Positions 8,801-17,222 of a stretch of DNA of 64,000 nt are shown here, one piece after another; the stretch's first letter is position 1, and every line of letters begins with the position of its first letter. The DNA lies in NCBI RefSeq assembly GCF_000368585.1, contig NZ_KB849558.1:1639043-1703042 (forward strand), read 5' to 3'. Both the position numbers and the translations under genes were made by a program. The stretch comes from Acinetobacter venetianus RAG-1 = CIP 110063 (lineage in GTDB: Bacteria; Pseudomonadota; Gammaproteobacteria; Pseudomonadales; Moraxellaceae). A model generated the notes under the pieces. It saw nothing but the letters and a program-made list of their open reading frames with translations, was not told where the DNA came from and made no database searches.

Positions 8801-10270
8801 ATGAAAGCATCTACGCCAAAATGGTTATTGTCCTCACTGATAGGAAGCCTGCTGCTCGCAGGCTGCTCCCTTGCGCCTGAATACCAACCAGCACAAATGA
8901 TTATTCCTATCAAATTTAAAGAAGCAAATTCAGCACTTGAAAACGAACAATGGAAGATTGCTCAACCCGCCGATGAACACATTCGAGGTGAATGGTGGCG
9001 TGTCTTTAATGATCCTCAACTGAATGGACTTGAACAGCAAGCTATTTCAGGTAATCAGAATCTAAAAAGAGCGGCAGCAAATATTCAATCATCGCGTGCA
9101 CTAAGATCAGCAGCACAAGCCGAGCGCTTACCGAGTATTGGTGCAGGTTTTGGACCGACGCGCCAGAAACCATCTCCTGCATCATTAGGACTGGATGCGG
9201 ATGCACCAACCTCAGCACGTACTCTATGGCGAGCACAAGCAAACGTTTCATACGAATTAGATTTATTCGGACGGATCGCAAGTAGTGTGAATGCTGCAAC
9301 AGCAGATGTTCAGCAACAAGAAGCGTTGTATCACTCTGCTCTACTTGCACTTCAAGCAGATGTTGCTCAAACCTATTTTTTGATTCGACAATTGGATACC
9401 GAGCAAGTGATTTATCACCAGAATATCCAACTGCTCACTGAAACACGCGATTTAATGCAACTTCGTTATCGCAATGGCTTAGTCAGTGAATTGGACTTTT
9501 CTCGTTCCCAAACCGAATTATCAACTGCGCAAAGTGACGCATTAAATATTGCGCGTAGTCGAGCGACAGTTGAACATGCACTCGCAGTATTGTTGGGTAA
9601 AACGCCAGCGGAATTCAGTTTAACAACTCAACCTGTGAATTCGGATCTCGTTGTTTTGCCTGCTGGACTTCCATCCTCTCTGCTTGAACGTCGTCCTGAC
9701 ATCGCTGCGGCAGAACGAGCTATGGCAGCAAATAATGCACGCATTGGTATAGCCCGCGCTGCATTTTTCCCCAAATTAGATCTCACAGGTGCACTCGGAT
9801 ACGAGTCAGCAAGTTTAGGGAGCTTAGGGAACTGGTCAAGCCGAACCTTTTTATTAGGTCCTGTTGCGGGCACGATTTTATCTTTGCCTTTGTTTGATGG
9901 TGGACAACGTAAGGCTGGCGTTGCTCAAGCGCGTGCAGCTTATGAAGAAAGCGCCGCTGGTTATCGGCAAACCGTCTTAAATGCATTTCGTGAAGTTGAA
10001 AATGGCTTGTCTGATCAACGCATCCTAGATCAACAAATACAGGCTCAACATTTAGCACTAAAATCGAGTAAGCATGCCAATCAACTGGCACATTTACGTT
10101 ATCGTGAAGGTGCTGTGAGCTATTTAGATGTGATTGATTCCGATCGAAATCTATTACAACAGCAACAACGCGCTGCACAACTGAATGGAGATCGTATGCT
10201 TGCAAGCGTAGATTTAATCCGTGCTTTAGGCGGTGGTTGGGAATCTGTATCTGCTAAAACAGCGTTATAA
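8801..10270 (+). CDS. adeH: RND efflux outer-membrane channel AdeH
   Basis: 489 residues from the ATG at 8801, which has an AAGGAGG ribosome site 7 bp upstream; a TTG at 8798 is in frame but less likely. The signal peptide ends in a lipobox (LLLAGC, Cys22), so it is a lipid-anchored TolC/OprM-type factor. Two repeated OEP domains are visible, with periplasmic coiled-coil helices (RYRNGLVSELDFSRSQTEL and LRYREGAVSYLDVIDSDR) and the LLERRPDIAAAERAM motif between them. It completes the tripartite pump with AdeF and AdeG. A strong terminator follows. Confidence 0.93.
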   Translation: MKASTPKWLLSSLIGSLLLAGCSLAPEYQPAQMIIPIKFKEANSALENEQWKIAQPADEHIRGEWWRVFNDPQLNGLEQQAISGNQNLKRAAANIQSSRALRSAAQAERLPSIGAGFGPTRQKPSPASLGLDADAPTSARTLWRAQANVSYELDLFGRIASSVNAATADVQQQEALYHSALLALQADVAQTYFLIRQLDTEQVIYHQNIQLLTETRDLMQLRYRNGLVSELDFSRSQTELSTAQSDALNIARSRATVEHALAVLLGKTPAEFSLTTQPVNSDLVVLPAGLPSSLLERRPDIAAAERAMAANNARIGIARAAFFPKLDLTGALGYESASLGSLGNWSSRTFLLGPVAGTILSLPLFDGGQRKAGVAQARAAYEESAAGYRQTVLNAFREVENGLSDQRILDQQIQAQHLALKSSKHANQLAHLRYREGAVSYLDVIDSDRNLLQQQQRAAQLNGDRMLASVDLIRALGGGWESVSAKTAL

Positions 10271-10284
10271 TCTTTTGATCGATG

Positions 10285-10321
10285 GCACTAGATAAGTTTT
10301 GGACTTGTCTAGTGCTTTTTT
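10285..10321 (+). terminator. Terminator of adeFGH
   Basis: GCACTAGATAAG pairs with CTTGTCTAGTGC (one G-U pair) across a 7-base loop, followed by T6. It starts 14 bp after the adeH stop. Confidence 0.9.
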
Positions 10322-10460
10322 ATAAAGCGTCCTACTTCAACGACGAAAACCCCACAACAATTATAGTTATGGAATTTCTTTTAAATTACTCAAAATAAAT
10401 GCATCAAATCGATTATGCGAAACCGACAATAAACCCAAAAGTCAGTTCTTCACATTCAAA

Positions 10461-10679
10461 TTAATTTGAATGAACGATATCAATAAAACGATAAATACGG
10501 CCATCTTTTGGATTTTCATAGAGCAATTCCATATTCGGTCGCAAAATTTCACCTTCAATTTCAATATGCTCAATGCGTTTAAATAAAGGAATCTCTAGAT
10601 CATTTACCTTGCTAATTAAAGCAATTGCAACATTTTCGGTTTCAAACTGATCCTTTACTTTGATTTGTATATTTTTCAT
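10461..10679 (-). CDS. Small hypothetical protein
   Basis: 72 residues from the ATG at 10679, preceded by GGAAG at 8-9 bp spacing; an in-frame ATG at 10694 lacks a ribosome site. The sequence looks like a small soluble alternating beta/alpha protein rich in acidic and hydrophobic residues (IQIKVKDQFETENVAIALIS, then RIYRFIDIVHSN). I do not recognise a family. The stop codon lies within a perfect 18-bp palindrome (10454-10471). It stands alone between the adeFGH terminator and a long AT-rich gap. Confidence 0.55.
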   Translation of the reverse strand: MKNIQIKVKDQFETENVAIALISKVNDLEIPLFKRIEHIEIEGEILRPNMELLYENPKDGRIYRFIDIVHSN

Positions 10680-10694
10680 TGAAAAAACTTCCAT

Positions 10695-11130
10695 TTTAAA
10701 AATTTGAAAAACACAGCTGAACTAAGGTTTAAATGAAAAAAGTGACAACAAAGTGAAAATAAAAGCAGCTGTGCGATGTAAGGTTAAGTTGATTCCATAA
10801 AGGAGTCTTGTGCTAAATTTTGCAAAGAAAATATGGCAAATTACAGCTAAACTTGTCGACAAAATGGTTGTAACAAAAAATATTAAAAATAATTTATATA
10901 TTAAAAACAAAATCTTAAATAAGAACTCATGAGTTCAACACATGACGTCAACCTTTTTTAAAATGCATACTAGATCACATATTAATATAAATTTTTCAAT
11001 TATATGTCTCTGTTTTTCATTCTAAAAACTTATAGATTTTTTAAATTTTTATCTGATCATAGTGGCTAAAAGTATCTCAATCACTTTTTAGATGTTCACA
11101 ATAGTAAGACTGAGATTAAGTGATAAATAT
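10695..11130. other. AT-rich intergenic stretch
   Basis: No convincing gene. A 62-residue hydrophobic frame on the minus strand (10722-10910) lacks a ribosome site and is best read as AT-driven noise. No repeats or RNA genes are visible apart from the hairpin that follows. Confidence 0.45.
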
Positions 11131-11200
11131 AAAAAAAGCCACATCTGGAGAATGTGGCCAAGGGTATTGCTTTGCTTGCTACGGTGTTTGCCGTATCTTT
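11131..11200 (-). ncRNA. Candidate small RNA with two hairpins and a terminator
   Basis: Read on the minus strand: a hairpin TACGG-N6-CCGTA, a linker rich in GCAA repeats, and then a strong stem GCCACAT-N7-ATGTGGC followed directly by seven T. This is a full intrinsic terminator with no minus-strand gene within 1.2 kb upstream, because mdcR lies on the other strand. Just upstream is a 27-codon frame (11282-11199, beginning MAYKWVKPP) that could be a leader or a small peptide. No clear promoter was found. It could be an independent sRNA or a decayed gene end. Confidence 0.45.
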
Positions 11201-11475
11201 AAATTAATGTACGAAACTTAAAGAAATCTGAATTTTTAAACTTTTTGATTTTAATGGGCGGTTTAACCCATTTATATGCCATCATCAAACTACTGATTAA
11301 TCGTCAATGCACGCTAAAACCCTGAATATTAAGGCATCTAATTTTTTGACAGATTTTAGTCTAACATTGGACATTGAGTTAAATTTTACCCTTAATATGA
11401 ACTGAAGCTTAGAAACGTTTAAATAAACCGAACTATTTTTCAATTCATACCTCATCTGGTACAGGCATTATTGAT
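11201..11475. other. Upstream region of mdcR
   Basis: 275 bp with no gene other than the tiny minus-strand frame already noted. It presumably carries the mdcR promoter; no strong consensus pair is visible. An imperfect dyad AATGGG...CCCATT occurs near 11252-11271. Confidence 0.35.
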
Positions 11476-12390
11476 ATGGAAATCGATGAAGATTTAACTT
11501 TACGGAAAATTCAAATATTCCTCTCATTTATGCGTTATGGCAACCTTTCAAAAACAGCCGCCGAAATGCAAATCAGTAATGTTAGCGTACATAAAGCATT
11601 GCACTCTTTAGAAAATAGCTTGCGATGTCCTCTATTCAAAAATGAAGGACGGAATTTAATTCCCCTAAAAAGCGCATATGTTTTACAAGAGAACTCGCAG
11701 AAAATTATTCAAGATATTGTTACCGCTGTAAATAAAACCAGAGAAGCAGCAGGTTTCGCGGCAAAAGTATTGCATTTAGGTTCGTTATATTCACTTACGG
11801 TCAATACCATTCCCAACGTGATTAGTGGTCTGAAGTTGAGGCGTGGTGAGTTGGATATTCAACTCTTGCTCAGCTCTAATCTCGATTTAGTTAAAAAATT
11901 AAAAACGACTGAATTAGATGCCATTATCGTTGCTTTAAATGAAACAACATCTGATGCTGATTTTGAAAGTTTAGCAATGTTTCAAGATGATATTTATTTA
12001 GCTGTGAATAAGAACTCTCCGCTTGCGAGTCTCGAAGAAATCGACTTAAGTACATTAAAAGATGAAACGTTTTTAACCCTATCCAAAGGCTTTGCAACAC
12101 GTCATGACAGTGACGTCGTATTTGAAAAAGCAGGCATAGATCCTAAAGTCTTTTTACAGGTTAGCGATATTTTTACTTTAATCAGTATGGTGAGTACAGG
12201 AGTGGGTTTAGCCTTATTGCCCGGTCGTATCTCAACCATTTATGAAAGCTCAGTCAAGTTGATTCCTCTGCAATCGCCTTATCAAATCAAACAAGAAATT
12301 GGCTTAGTCTTTCTAAAGAGTAAGGAGCGAGATCCGAACCTCTTAGCATTAATTGCTGAATGCAGAATGTTTGCGCGACAGTATCTATAA
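11476..12390 (+). CDS. mdcR: LysR-type regulator of malonate utilisation
   Basis: 304 residues with an N-terminal winged helix-turn-helix (residues 9-65, FLSFMRYGNLSKTAAEMQISNVSV) and a LysR effector-binding domain. It lies next to the mdc operon and converges on its last gene, as MdcR does in other malonate-decarboxylase loci, where it activates mdc genes in response to malonate. A matching T-N11-A dyad is found upstream of mdcA at 19850-19868. The name rests on family likeness plus location. Confidence 0.88.
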   Translation: MEIDEDLTLRKIQIFLSFMRYGNLSKTAAEMQISNVSVHKALHSLENSLRCPLFKNEGRNLIPLKSAYVLQENSQKIIQDIVTAVNKTREAAGFAAKVLHLGSLYSLTVNTIPNVISGLKLRRGELDIQLLLSSNLDLVKKLKTTELDAIIVALNETTSDADFESLAMFQDDIYLAVNKNSPLASLEEIDLSTLKDETFLTLSKGFATRHDSDVVFEKAGIDPKVFLQVSDIFTLISMVSTGVGLALLPGRISTIYESSVKLIPLQSPYQIKQEIGLVFLKSKERDPNLLALIAECRMFARQYL

Positions 12391-12394
12391 ATAT

Positions 12395-12432
12395 TGAGGG
12401 GAAATGATTCTGTCTGAACCACCTCCCCCTCA
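12395..12432. terminator. Possible bidirectional terminator between mdcR and mdcM
   Basis: TGAGGGG and CCCCTCA arms are separated by about 23 bases between the two convergent stop codons. There is no strong T-run on either side, so the function is uncertain. Confidence 0.4.
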
Positions 12433-12452
12433 TCTGTTAAAGCAAAATATAT

Positions 12453-13214
12453 TTAACTGAAAATCGCATTTACCGTTAAGAAAAATATAGACGGTGCTAA
12501 CAAGCATCCAAGGCCTGTATAAAATGTCGCAACCAATGCACCATAAGGAACTAATCTAACGTCTGTACCCGCCAATCCTGCCGCTGTACCACTGGTTGTA
12601 CCTGCCAAACCACCAAATACCATCGCAGAACGCGGACTTTTGAGATACATAAACTTTGCAAACAAGGGTGTGCCAATCATAAAAAATACCGATTTAATCA
12701 GACCGATTGCGATAGACAAAGCAATCACATCTGAACTTGCACCAATAGCCGAACCCGTAATTGGCCCAACGATATAGGTCATCGCACCTGCACCAATCGT
12801 CGTCATAGACACAGGATCTTTGTATCCCAAGAACCAAGCAACTACAACGCCGATTACAAAGGGCACTACACAGCCTAAAAGCAAGGCAACTAATCCAACT
12901 TTACCCGCCTTTTTTACCTCTTTAACATCAACTTCGAAAGCTGTTGAAGCAATCGCGAGATCACGAATCATTGCCCCGCCCAATAATGCAAATCCCGAGA
13001 AAATTGCAATATCAGATATACCCTTGGTCCCGTTCGTATAAACACCTGCAAAATAGGCAACCACCAATCCCAAAGTGATCGCAATCGCTGAACTCTGCAA
13101 TTTTCCTTTGGTTAAATATTTAGACAGTAAGTGTGAAACAAACATCATCAGCCCAGTTACCGCAAGTGCTGTTACAAGTGCATTTTTACTGAGAACCGCT
13201 ATTAAAGTTTCCAT
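12453..13214 (-). CDS. mdcM: Malonate transporter subunit MdcM (MadM family)
   Basis: 253 residues, the length of MadM from Malonomonas and of the Acinetobacter and Pseudomonas MdcM/MadM proteins. It is very hydrophobic with about eight predicted membrane segments and glycine-rich loops (GAMTYIVGPITGSAIGAS, then GGLAGTTSGTAAGLAGT). With the 133-residue MdcL encoded just upstream it forms the two-component malonate/Na+ or H+ symporter that feeds malonate decarboxylase. It is the last gene of the operon. Confidence 0.9.
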   Translation of the reverse strand: METLIAVLSKNALVTALAVTGLMMFVSHLLSKYLTKGKLQSSAIAITLGLVVAYFAGVYTNGTKGISDIAIFSGFALLGGAMIRDLAIASTAFEVDVKEVKKAGKVGLVALLLGCVVPFVIGVVVAWFLGYKDPVSMTTIGAGAMTYIVGPITGSAIGASSDVIALSIAIGLIKSVFFMIGTPLFAKFMYLKSPRSAMVFGGLAGTTSGTAAGLAGTDVRLVPYGALVATFYTGLGCLLAPSIFFLTVNAIFS

Positions 13215-13242
13215 CTCATAATTCCTTTATGATTTTATCGTT

Positions 13243-13644
13243 TTAAGCTGTTTTTTCCGTTGTTTCGATAGACCATTCATAAGTTTCATAGTCGCCACTA
13301 ATACGATTTAAATATCGAATTACAAGCACTGTTCCGATTAGTGAGGCAACAGACACAATGATGCCGAGTAAACCACCAGATAGTGCCGCAACGACATTTT
13401 GACCTGCTGACATTGCCACTACGATTGGAATGTACATACCAGACCAATATAAAATTCCGAATTGAGTGACTTGTGGTAAATAACCTTTTTTTGCCAATAG
13501 TTCTTTGGCCAATATCAGTAAAAGCATGGAAATCGCCACACCACCAACATTGGCTTTTACGCCGAGTAACATACCCAACGTATTCCCAAAGTAATCACCT
13601 AATAAATGACAAATCGCTAAAATAGCTGTTCCGTATATAATCAT
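13243..13644 (-). CDS. mdcL: Malonate transporter subunit MdcL (MadL family)
   Basis: 133 residues with four predicted membrane helices, starting MIIYGTAILAICHLLGDYFG and ending in a charged cytoplasmic tail (ETYEWSIETTEK). It is the small partner of MdcM and lies immediately upstream of it with 28 bp between them. The pair replaces the single-component carrier MdcF found in Klebsiella-type loci. Length and order match MadL-MadM. Confidence 0.9.
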   Translation of the reverse strand: MIIYGTAILAICHLLGDYFGNTLGMLLGVKANVGGVAISMLLLILAKELLAKKGYLPQVTQFGILYWSGMYIPIVVAMSAGQNVVAALSGGLLGIIVSVASLIGTVLVIRYLNRISGDYETYEWSIETTEKTA

Positions 13645-13692
13645 TTTAAATTTCCTCTATCCTTTGAGTGACATCATTTTTTTGATTAGGCT

Positions 13693-14622
13693 TTATACAA
13701 AATCGTTGTCCTTTTGCATTGCCATAATCAGACTTTCAAGTTGTGTATTTTGAAAGGATAATAGTGTTCCTTCTTTAAATACTTTACGTGCTAAACCTGT
13801 TAAAACCGTTCCTGGTAAAGCCTCAATCTGTAAGCGCGCACCTCGTTCCCAAGCTGCTTGAACAGTGTTGTGCCAATCAATCATCCGACTCATATTAAAA
13901 ACAAGATCATCAATAATCTGAGTATCTGTTCTCAGTAGCCGTGCAGATGTACCACTTAAATATTGAATTGTAGGTTGCTGTGAATTGACTCCCTCCACGA
14001 AGCAAGCGAGCTGCTGTGCTTGTTTTTCCAATAACACACAATGTGATGGCACACTGATCTCTACTTTTTTCGTCATTGCACCTTGTTGATTTGCCAATAA
14101 TGCAACCCGTTGCATAGCATCCAATGATCCCGAAATTACGATTTGATTTTCGGCATTTAGATTTGCGATAAAAACTTCTGCATCTTGCTCATGAACCTCT
14201 GAAACCCAGTTTTCAACCTGAGAGCGATCAGCGCCAATGATGGCCGTCATTCCATATCCACTTGGATAAGCTTGCTGCATCAATTGACCACGTTTCGCAA
14301 CTAAGCGCACACCATCTTCAAACTGAATGACATTGGCTACTGTTGCAGCTGCCCAAGCGCCAATGGATAAACCAGCGACAAACTTGGGTTGAAATCCTTG
14401 TTCTTGTAACAATGCAGAACTCACAACACCCGCGATATATAAGCAAAGTTGAACTGAATAAGTAGACTTTAAAGCCTCAGCTTGATCTAATAACATGACG
14501 TTTTCTTTTAAAACATCAGAGGCCTGTTCAAGGTACTGATTAACCAAAGGATGTTGCGGAAGATCGTGCAACATATTGGCCTTTTGAGCACCTTGCCCTG
14601 GATATACCCATATCGAGCTCAT
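13693..14622 (-). CDS. mdcH: Malonyl transferase MdcH (malonyl-CoA:ACP transacylase type)
   Basis: 309 residues of the FabD-like acyltransferase fold. The nucleophile elbow GLSIGAW places the catalytic Ser at residue 86, and His194 in SVPSHC is the expected partner. PGQGAQ near the N-terminus is the first oxyanion motif. Known role: it loads malonyl onto the prosthetic group of the MdcC acyl carrier protein to prime the decarboxylase cycle. It starts 13 bp after the mdcG stop. Confidence 0.92.
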   Translation of the reverse strand: MSSIWVYPGQGAQKANMLHDLPQHPLVNQYLEQASDVLKENVMLLDQAEALKSTYSVQLCLYIAGVVSSALLQEQGFQPKFVAGLSIGAWAAATVANVIQFEDGVRLVAKRGQLMQQAYPSGYGMTAIIGADRSQVENWVSEVHEQDAEVFIANLNAENQIVISGSLDAMQRVALLANQQGAMTKKVEISVPSHCVLLEKQAQQLACFVEGVNSQQPTIQYLSGTSARLLRTDTQIIDDLVFNMSRMIDWHNTVQAAWERGARLQIEALPGTVLTGLARKVFKEGTLLSFQNTQLESLIMAMQKDNDFV

Positions 14623-14635
14623 TTTTGCTATTCCC

Positions 14636-15241
14636 TTAGCCCCAAGGATTGTCTACCAAAACAGCCTTATCATTGCGTTTTAGTAAGACATTCCCTGTTG
14701 TCCCTGCCCATTCTCTCAAGGCAACACCACCTTGTGGAGTTTGTAACTGCACATCGAGCTTCAAGTTCAATTGATCTAATAGCCCTAAGATATTTTGAGC
14801 ATCCAACTTTGAAACTGGTTCATGAGCGCGAATTAATAAATCAATATCACTATTTTCATTCACCGTTTTCAGCCCAGTTGCCAGTTCAAACCCCACGCTT
14901 CCCGTATATCCCCATGACAAATTTAAACCTTGCATCAAGTTATAAACAGCGGCTAATTTCCCCTGAAGATGTGGAAATTGGCTCAAATCTGTATCAATTA
15001 AACTTTCAGGTTTCACGCATTTGCTTATGGCGTTTACTGGCATTTCTAATGCCAACCGATGGCTCCGCTGCTTACCGCGTATCCCAACCGCAATATTTCT
15101 AGGATTGGTCACTGCACGTCTAACCACCACGGGTCTTTGTTCAGACACAGCTTCAACCACCCATTGCGACACATCATCTGGCAAAAGTTCTGTAGTCATT
15201 CCCCACAACAAATCGTGAGGTTGGAACGTGGTCATGACCAT
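14636..15241 (-). CDS. mdcG: Phosphoribosyl-dephospho-CoA transferase (holo-ACP synthase) MdcG
   Basis: 201 residues. A nucleotidyltransferase-like signature is visible: GSVGFELATG followed by NENSDIDLLI, with the metal-binding Asp pair. MdcG transfers the triphosphoribosyl-dephospho-CoA made by MdcB onto the serine of MdcC. Two starts are possible: ATG at 15241, or ATG at 15235 which overlaps the mdcE stop as ATGA (199 residues). The coupled start is attractive, but no ribosome site decides it. Confidence 0.9.
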   Translation of the reverse strand: MVMTTFQPHDLLWGMTTELLPDDVSQWVVEAVSEQRPVVVRRAVTNPRNIAVGIRGKQRSHRLALEMPVNAISKCVKPESLIDTDLSQFPHLQGKLAAVYNLMQGLNLSWGYTGSVGFELATGLKTVNENSDIDLLIRAHEPVSKLDAQNILGLLDQLNLKLDVQLQTPQGGVALREWAGTTGNVLLKRNDKAVLVDNPWG

Positions 15242-16059
15242 TGCTCACGTAACAGTTCACGCACGCGTTTGGACGCACTACGGTTTTCAGCATTCAAGCG
15301 ATGTTTTAGGTCATGGGTTCCTTGCTGTTTAATATCCTCAAAGGCTGCTGTTAATGCCTGTTGTATTTGCTGAATATCTAAAACAGAAGGTTGATCCGCA
15401 TTACTCACTTCCAAAATGTCTGATAACAATCCTAAAGAGTTATAACTCTCGATGTCATACGCCATTGGTGGAATATTGGCTGCTAATCGTTCTAACTCCT
15501 CAACGGTCCGTAAAGTCACGCGTGCCGCAGATTCTTTGCCCATCGCATGTACCATCACACCTTGATCTTTAAAGGCGAGAATACGATTTGCTTGATAACC
15601 ATGTGCTAAAAATGCACCTGACATTGATTTTCCAACCAGCAAACTAACAATCGGATGACCTGCTAAACGGGCACGCGCATAGCTATCTACAGCTCCTGCA
15701 AGCGCTTGATGAATACCGAGTACTTCCTCTCTACGACCATAGGCCTGACTTGGTACATCAACAATACATAGGATTCCGCGTTTTTCTGCACGATCTCGAT
15801 CAGCTTCAATGACCTGATCAACCGCACGAGCTAATGACCATCCTTCTAATAATCCAACCTCACCTTGACGTGCTCTTGGATATAGGTTCTGTTCATTATT
15901 CACGACACAAAAAACACGAGTCGGTTTACCATTTAATTGTCCATCGGCAATAAGCAACGATGCTATTCCGCTATCAACTGCCTGAAACTGATTTGTTAAA
16001 GCACCAAACCAGTGTCGTCCTCTTGATGAGTTCTTAATTGCATTTACATCCATGTTCAT
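15232..16059 (-). CDS. mdcE: Malonate decarboxylase gamma subunit (co-decarboxylase) MdcE
   Basis: 275 residues of the crotonase-like carboxyltransferase superfamily. GKSMSGAFLAHGYQ and the preceding SLLVG strand form the oxyanion-hole region. The C-terminal segment is helical and charged (LKHRLNAENRSASKRVRELL). With MdcD it forms the subunit pair that decarboxylates malonyl-S-ACP to acetyl-S-ACP and CO2 without biotin. It overlaps mdcD by 4 bp (ATGA), indicating translational coupling. Confidence 0.92.
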   Translation of the reverse strand: MNMDVNAIKNSSRGRHWFGALTNQFQAVDSGIASLLIADGQLNGKPTRVFCVVNNEQNLYPRARQGEVGLLEGWSLARAVDQVIEADRDRAEKRGILCIVDVPSQAYGRREEVLGIHQALAGAVDSYARARLAGHPIVSLLVGKSMSGAFLAHGYQANRILAFKDQGVMVHAMGKESAARVTLRTVEELERLAANIPPMAYDIESYNSLGLLSDILEVSNADQPSVLDIQQIQQALTAAFEDIKQQGTHDLKHRLNAENRSASKRVRELLREQWS

Positions 16060-16907
16060 GCTTTTTCTCCTCGATATAATTCTTGGACTTCAGTCGGTGA
16101 AATCTGTTGAGAGGTATCCACTTGAGTAAGCTTAGATAGATAAAATTCAGCTTGTGAACTGCGTTGCACAGCTGGAATACCTTGCGCTATAAAACCAATA
16201 ATTTGTTGCTTAATTTGCTCACGATCATCTTCAACAAATGCATCAACAAGCCCACTCGCAAAACGTTGTTCACCACCCGTGATACTCCAAATAAATGGCC
16301 GATCTTTGGCGTTATACTCATTGCTACCAGCTTCTTGTTCAATTACTTGGGGGCCATTCAACCCTAAACGACCTTCTTGCGTGATGATCAAGTAACTACA
16401 TAAACCTGCGGCAATCGACATTCCGCCGAAACATCCCACACTGCCAGCCACCACACCTATCACAGGTTGATATTGTCTGAGTTCCACAATCGCGGATTGA
16501 ATTTCAGCAATCGCGGCGAGTCCTAAATTCGCTTCTTGCAAACGAACGCCACCTGTTTCAAGTAACAAAATCGCAGTAGTAGGAATATTATTTTGGTTAT
16601 CTTCTATCGCCAATTCCAAAGCACCAGCGATCTTAGCACCACCAACTTCACCTAAACTGCCGCCTTGGAACATTCCTTCAATAGAAATCACTACCACAGT
16701 TTTTTGCTGAATCGTTCCTTTAATAACAACTACACCATCGTCGGCTTGAGGAACAATATTTTGCTTCGGTAGCCACGGCGACATCATACGACTAAAAGGA
16801 TCAAGTAACTCTTTGAAGCTGCCTTGATCAAACAAAGATTTAGCCCGTTCACGCGCATCTAGCTCAATAAAGCTTTGCTTGCTGAGTAAGTAATCAATAT
16901 CAACCAC
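16056..16907 (-). CDS. mdcD: Malonate decarboxylase beta subunit MdcD
   Basis: 283 residues from a GTG at 16907, which has the strong ribosome site GAGGAGG six bases upstream; a TTG further up at 16922 lies on that ribosome site itself and is rejected. The GTG start overlaps the mdcC stop by 8 bp. It has the carboxyltransferase beta-type fold with GSVGCFGGMSIAAGL as oxyanion loop and LLETGGVRLQEANLGL as the acyl-binding segment. It works together with MdcE in the cytoplasm. Confidence 0.92.
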   Translation of the reverse strand: MVDIDYLLSKQSFIELDARERAKSLFDQGSFKELLDPFSRMMSPWLPKQNIVPQADDGVVVIKGTIQQKTVVVISIEGMFQGGSLGEVGGAKIAGALELAIEDNQNNIPTTAILLLETGGVRLQEANLGLAAIAEIQSAIVELRQYQPVIGVVAGSVGCFGGMSIAAGLCSYLIITQEGRLGLNGPQVIEQEAGSNEYNAKDRPFIWSITGGEQRFASGLVDAFVEDDREQIKQQIIGFIAQGIPAVQRSSQAEFYLSKLTQVDTSQQISPTEVQELYRGEKA

Positions 16908-17199
16908 GTTGCACCTCCTCAAAAGCCTGCTCTAAACGTAATCTCACCACACCAGGCGTCGCACCAAAATCATGAATATCAATATGAACTGCGGGTGTAT
17001 TTGATTCTAAAAAAATGCGATCGAATAAATTTTTCCACCGTTGCTCACTGCCATCAACCGATGTCATCACTTGAATGGTGGTTTTTCCTGAATGACTTGG
17101 TTCCATCAAAACTTCTAAATCACCAGAGCCAACACAGCCCACTAAAGCTGATTTGTCTGGCGAATGACTCGCTGTAAATTCAAAATTAAGTATTTCCAT
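16900..17199 (-). CDS. mdcC: Malonate decarboxylase acyl carrier protein MdcC
   Basis: 99 residues, the normal size of the delta subunit. The attachment serine for the 2'-(5''-phosphoribosyl)-3'-dephospho-CoA group is expected at Ser25 in GCVGSGDLEVL, the same position as in characterised MdcC. It is not a classical 4'-phosphopantetheine ACP. It lies between mdcB and mdcD, with its stop inside the mdcD start region. Confidence 0.93.
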   Translation of the reverse strand: MEILNFEFTASHSPDKSALVGCVGSGDLEVLMEPSHSGKTTIQVMTSVDGSEQRWKNLFDRIFLESNTPAVHIDIHDFGATPGVVRLRLEQAFEEVQRG

Positions 17200-17222
17200 T
17201 GATATATTCCCTGTTATCGAAC

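Noticed and set aside
10722..10910. 62-codon hydrophobic frame on the minus strand
   Set aside because: No ribosome site, extreme AT bias that yields Phe/Leu/Ile by chance, and no recognisable motif.
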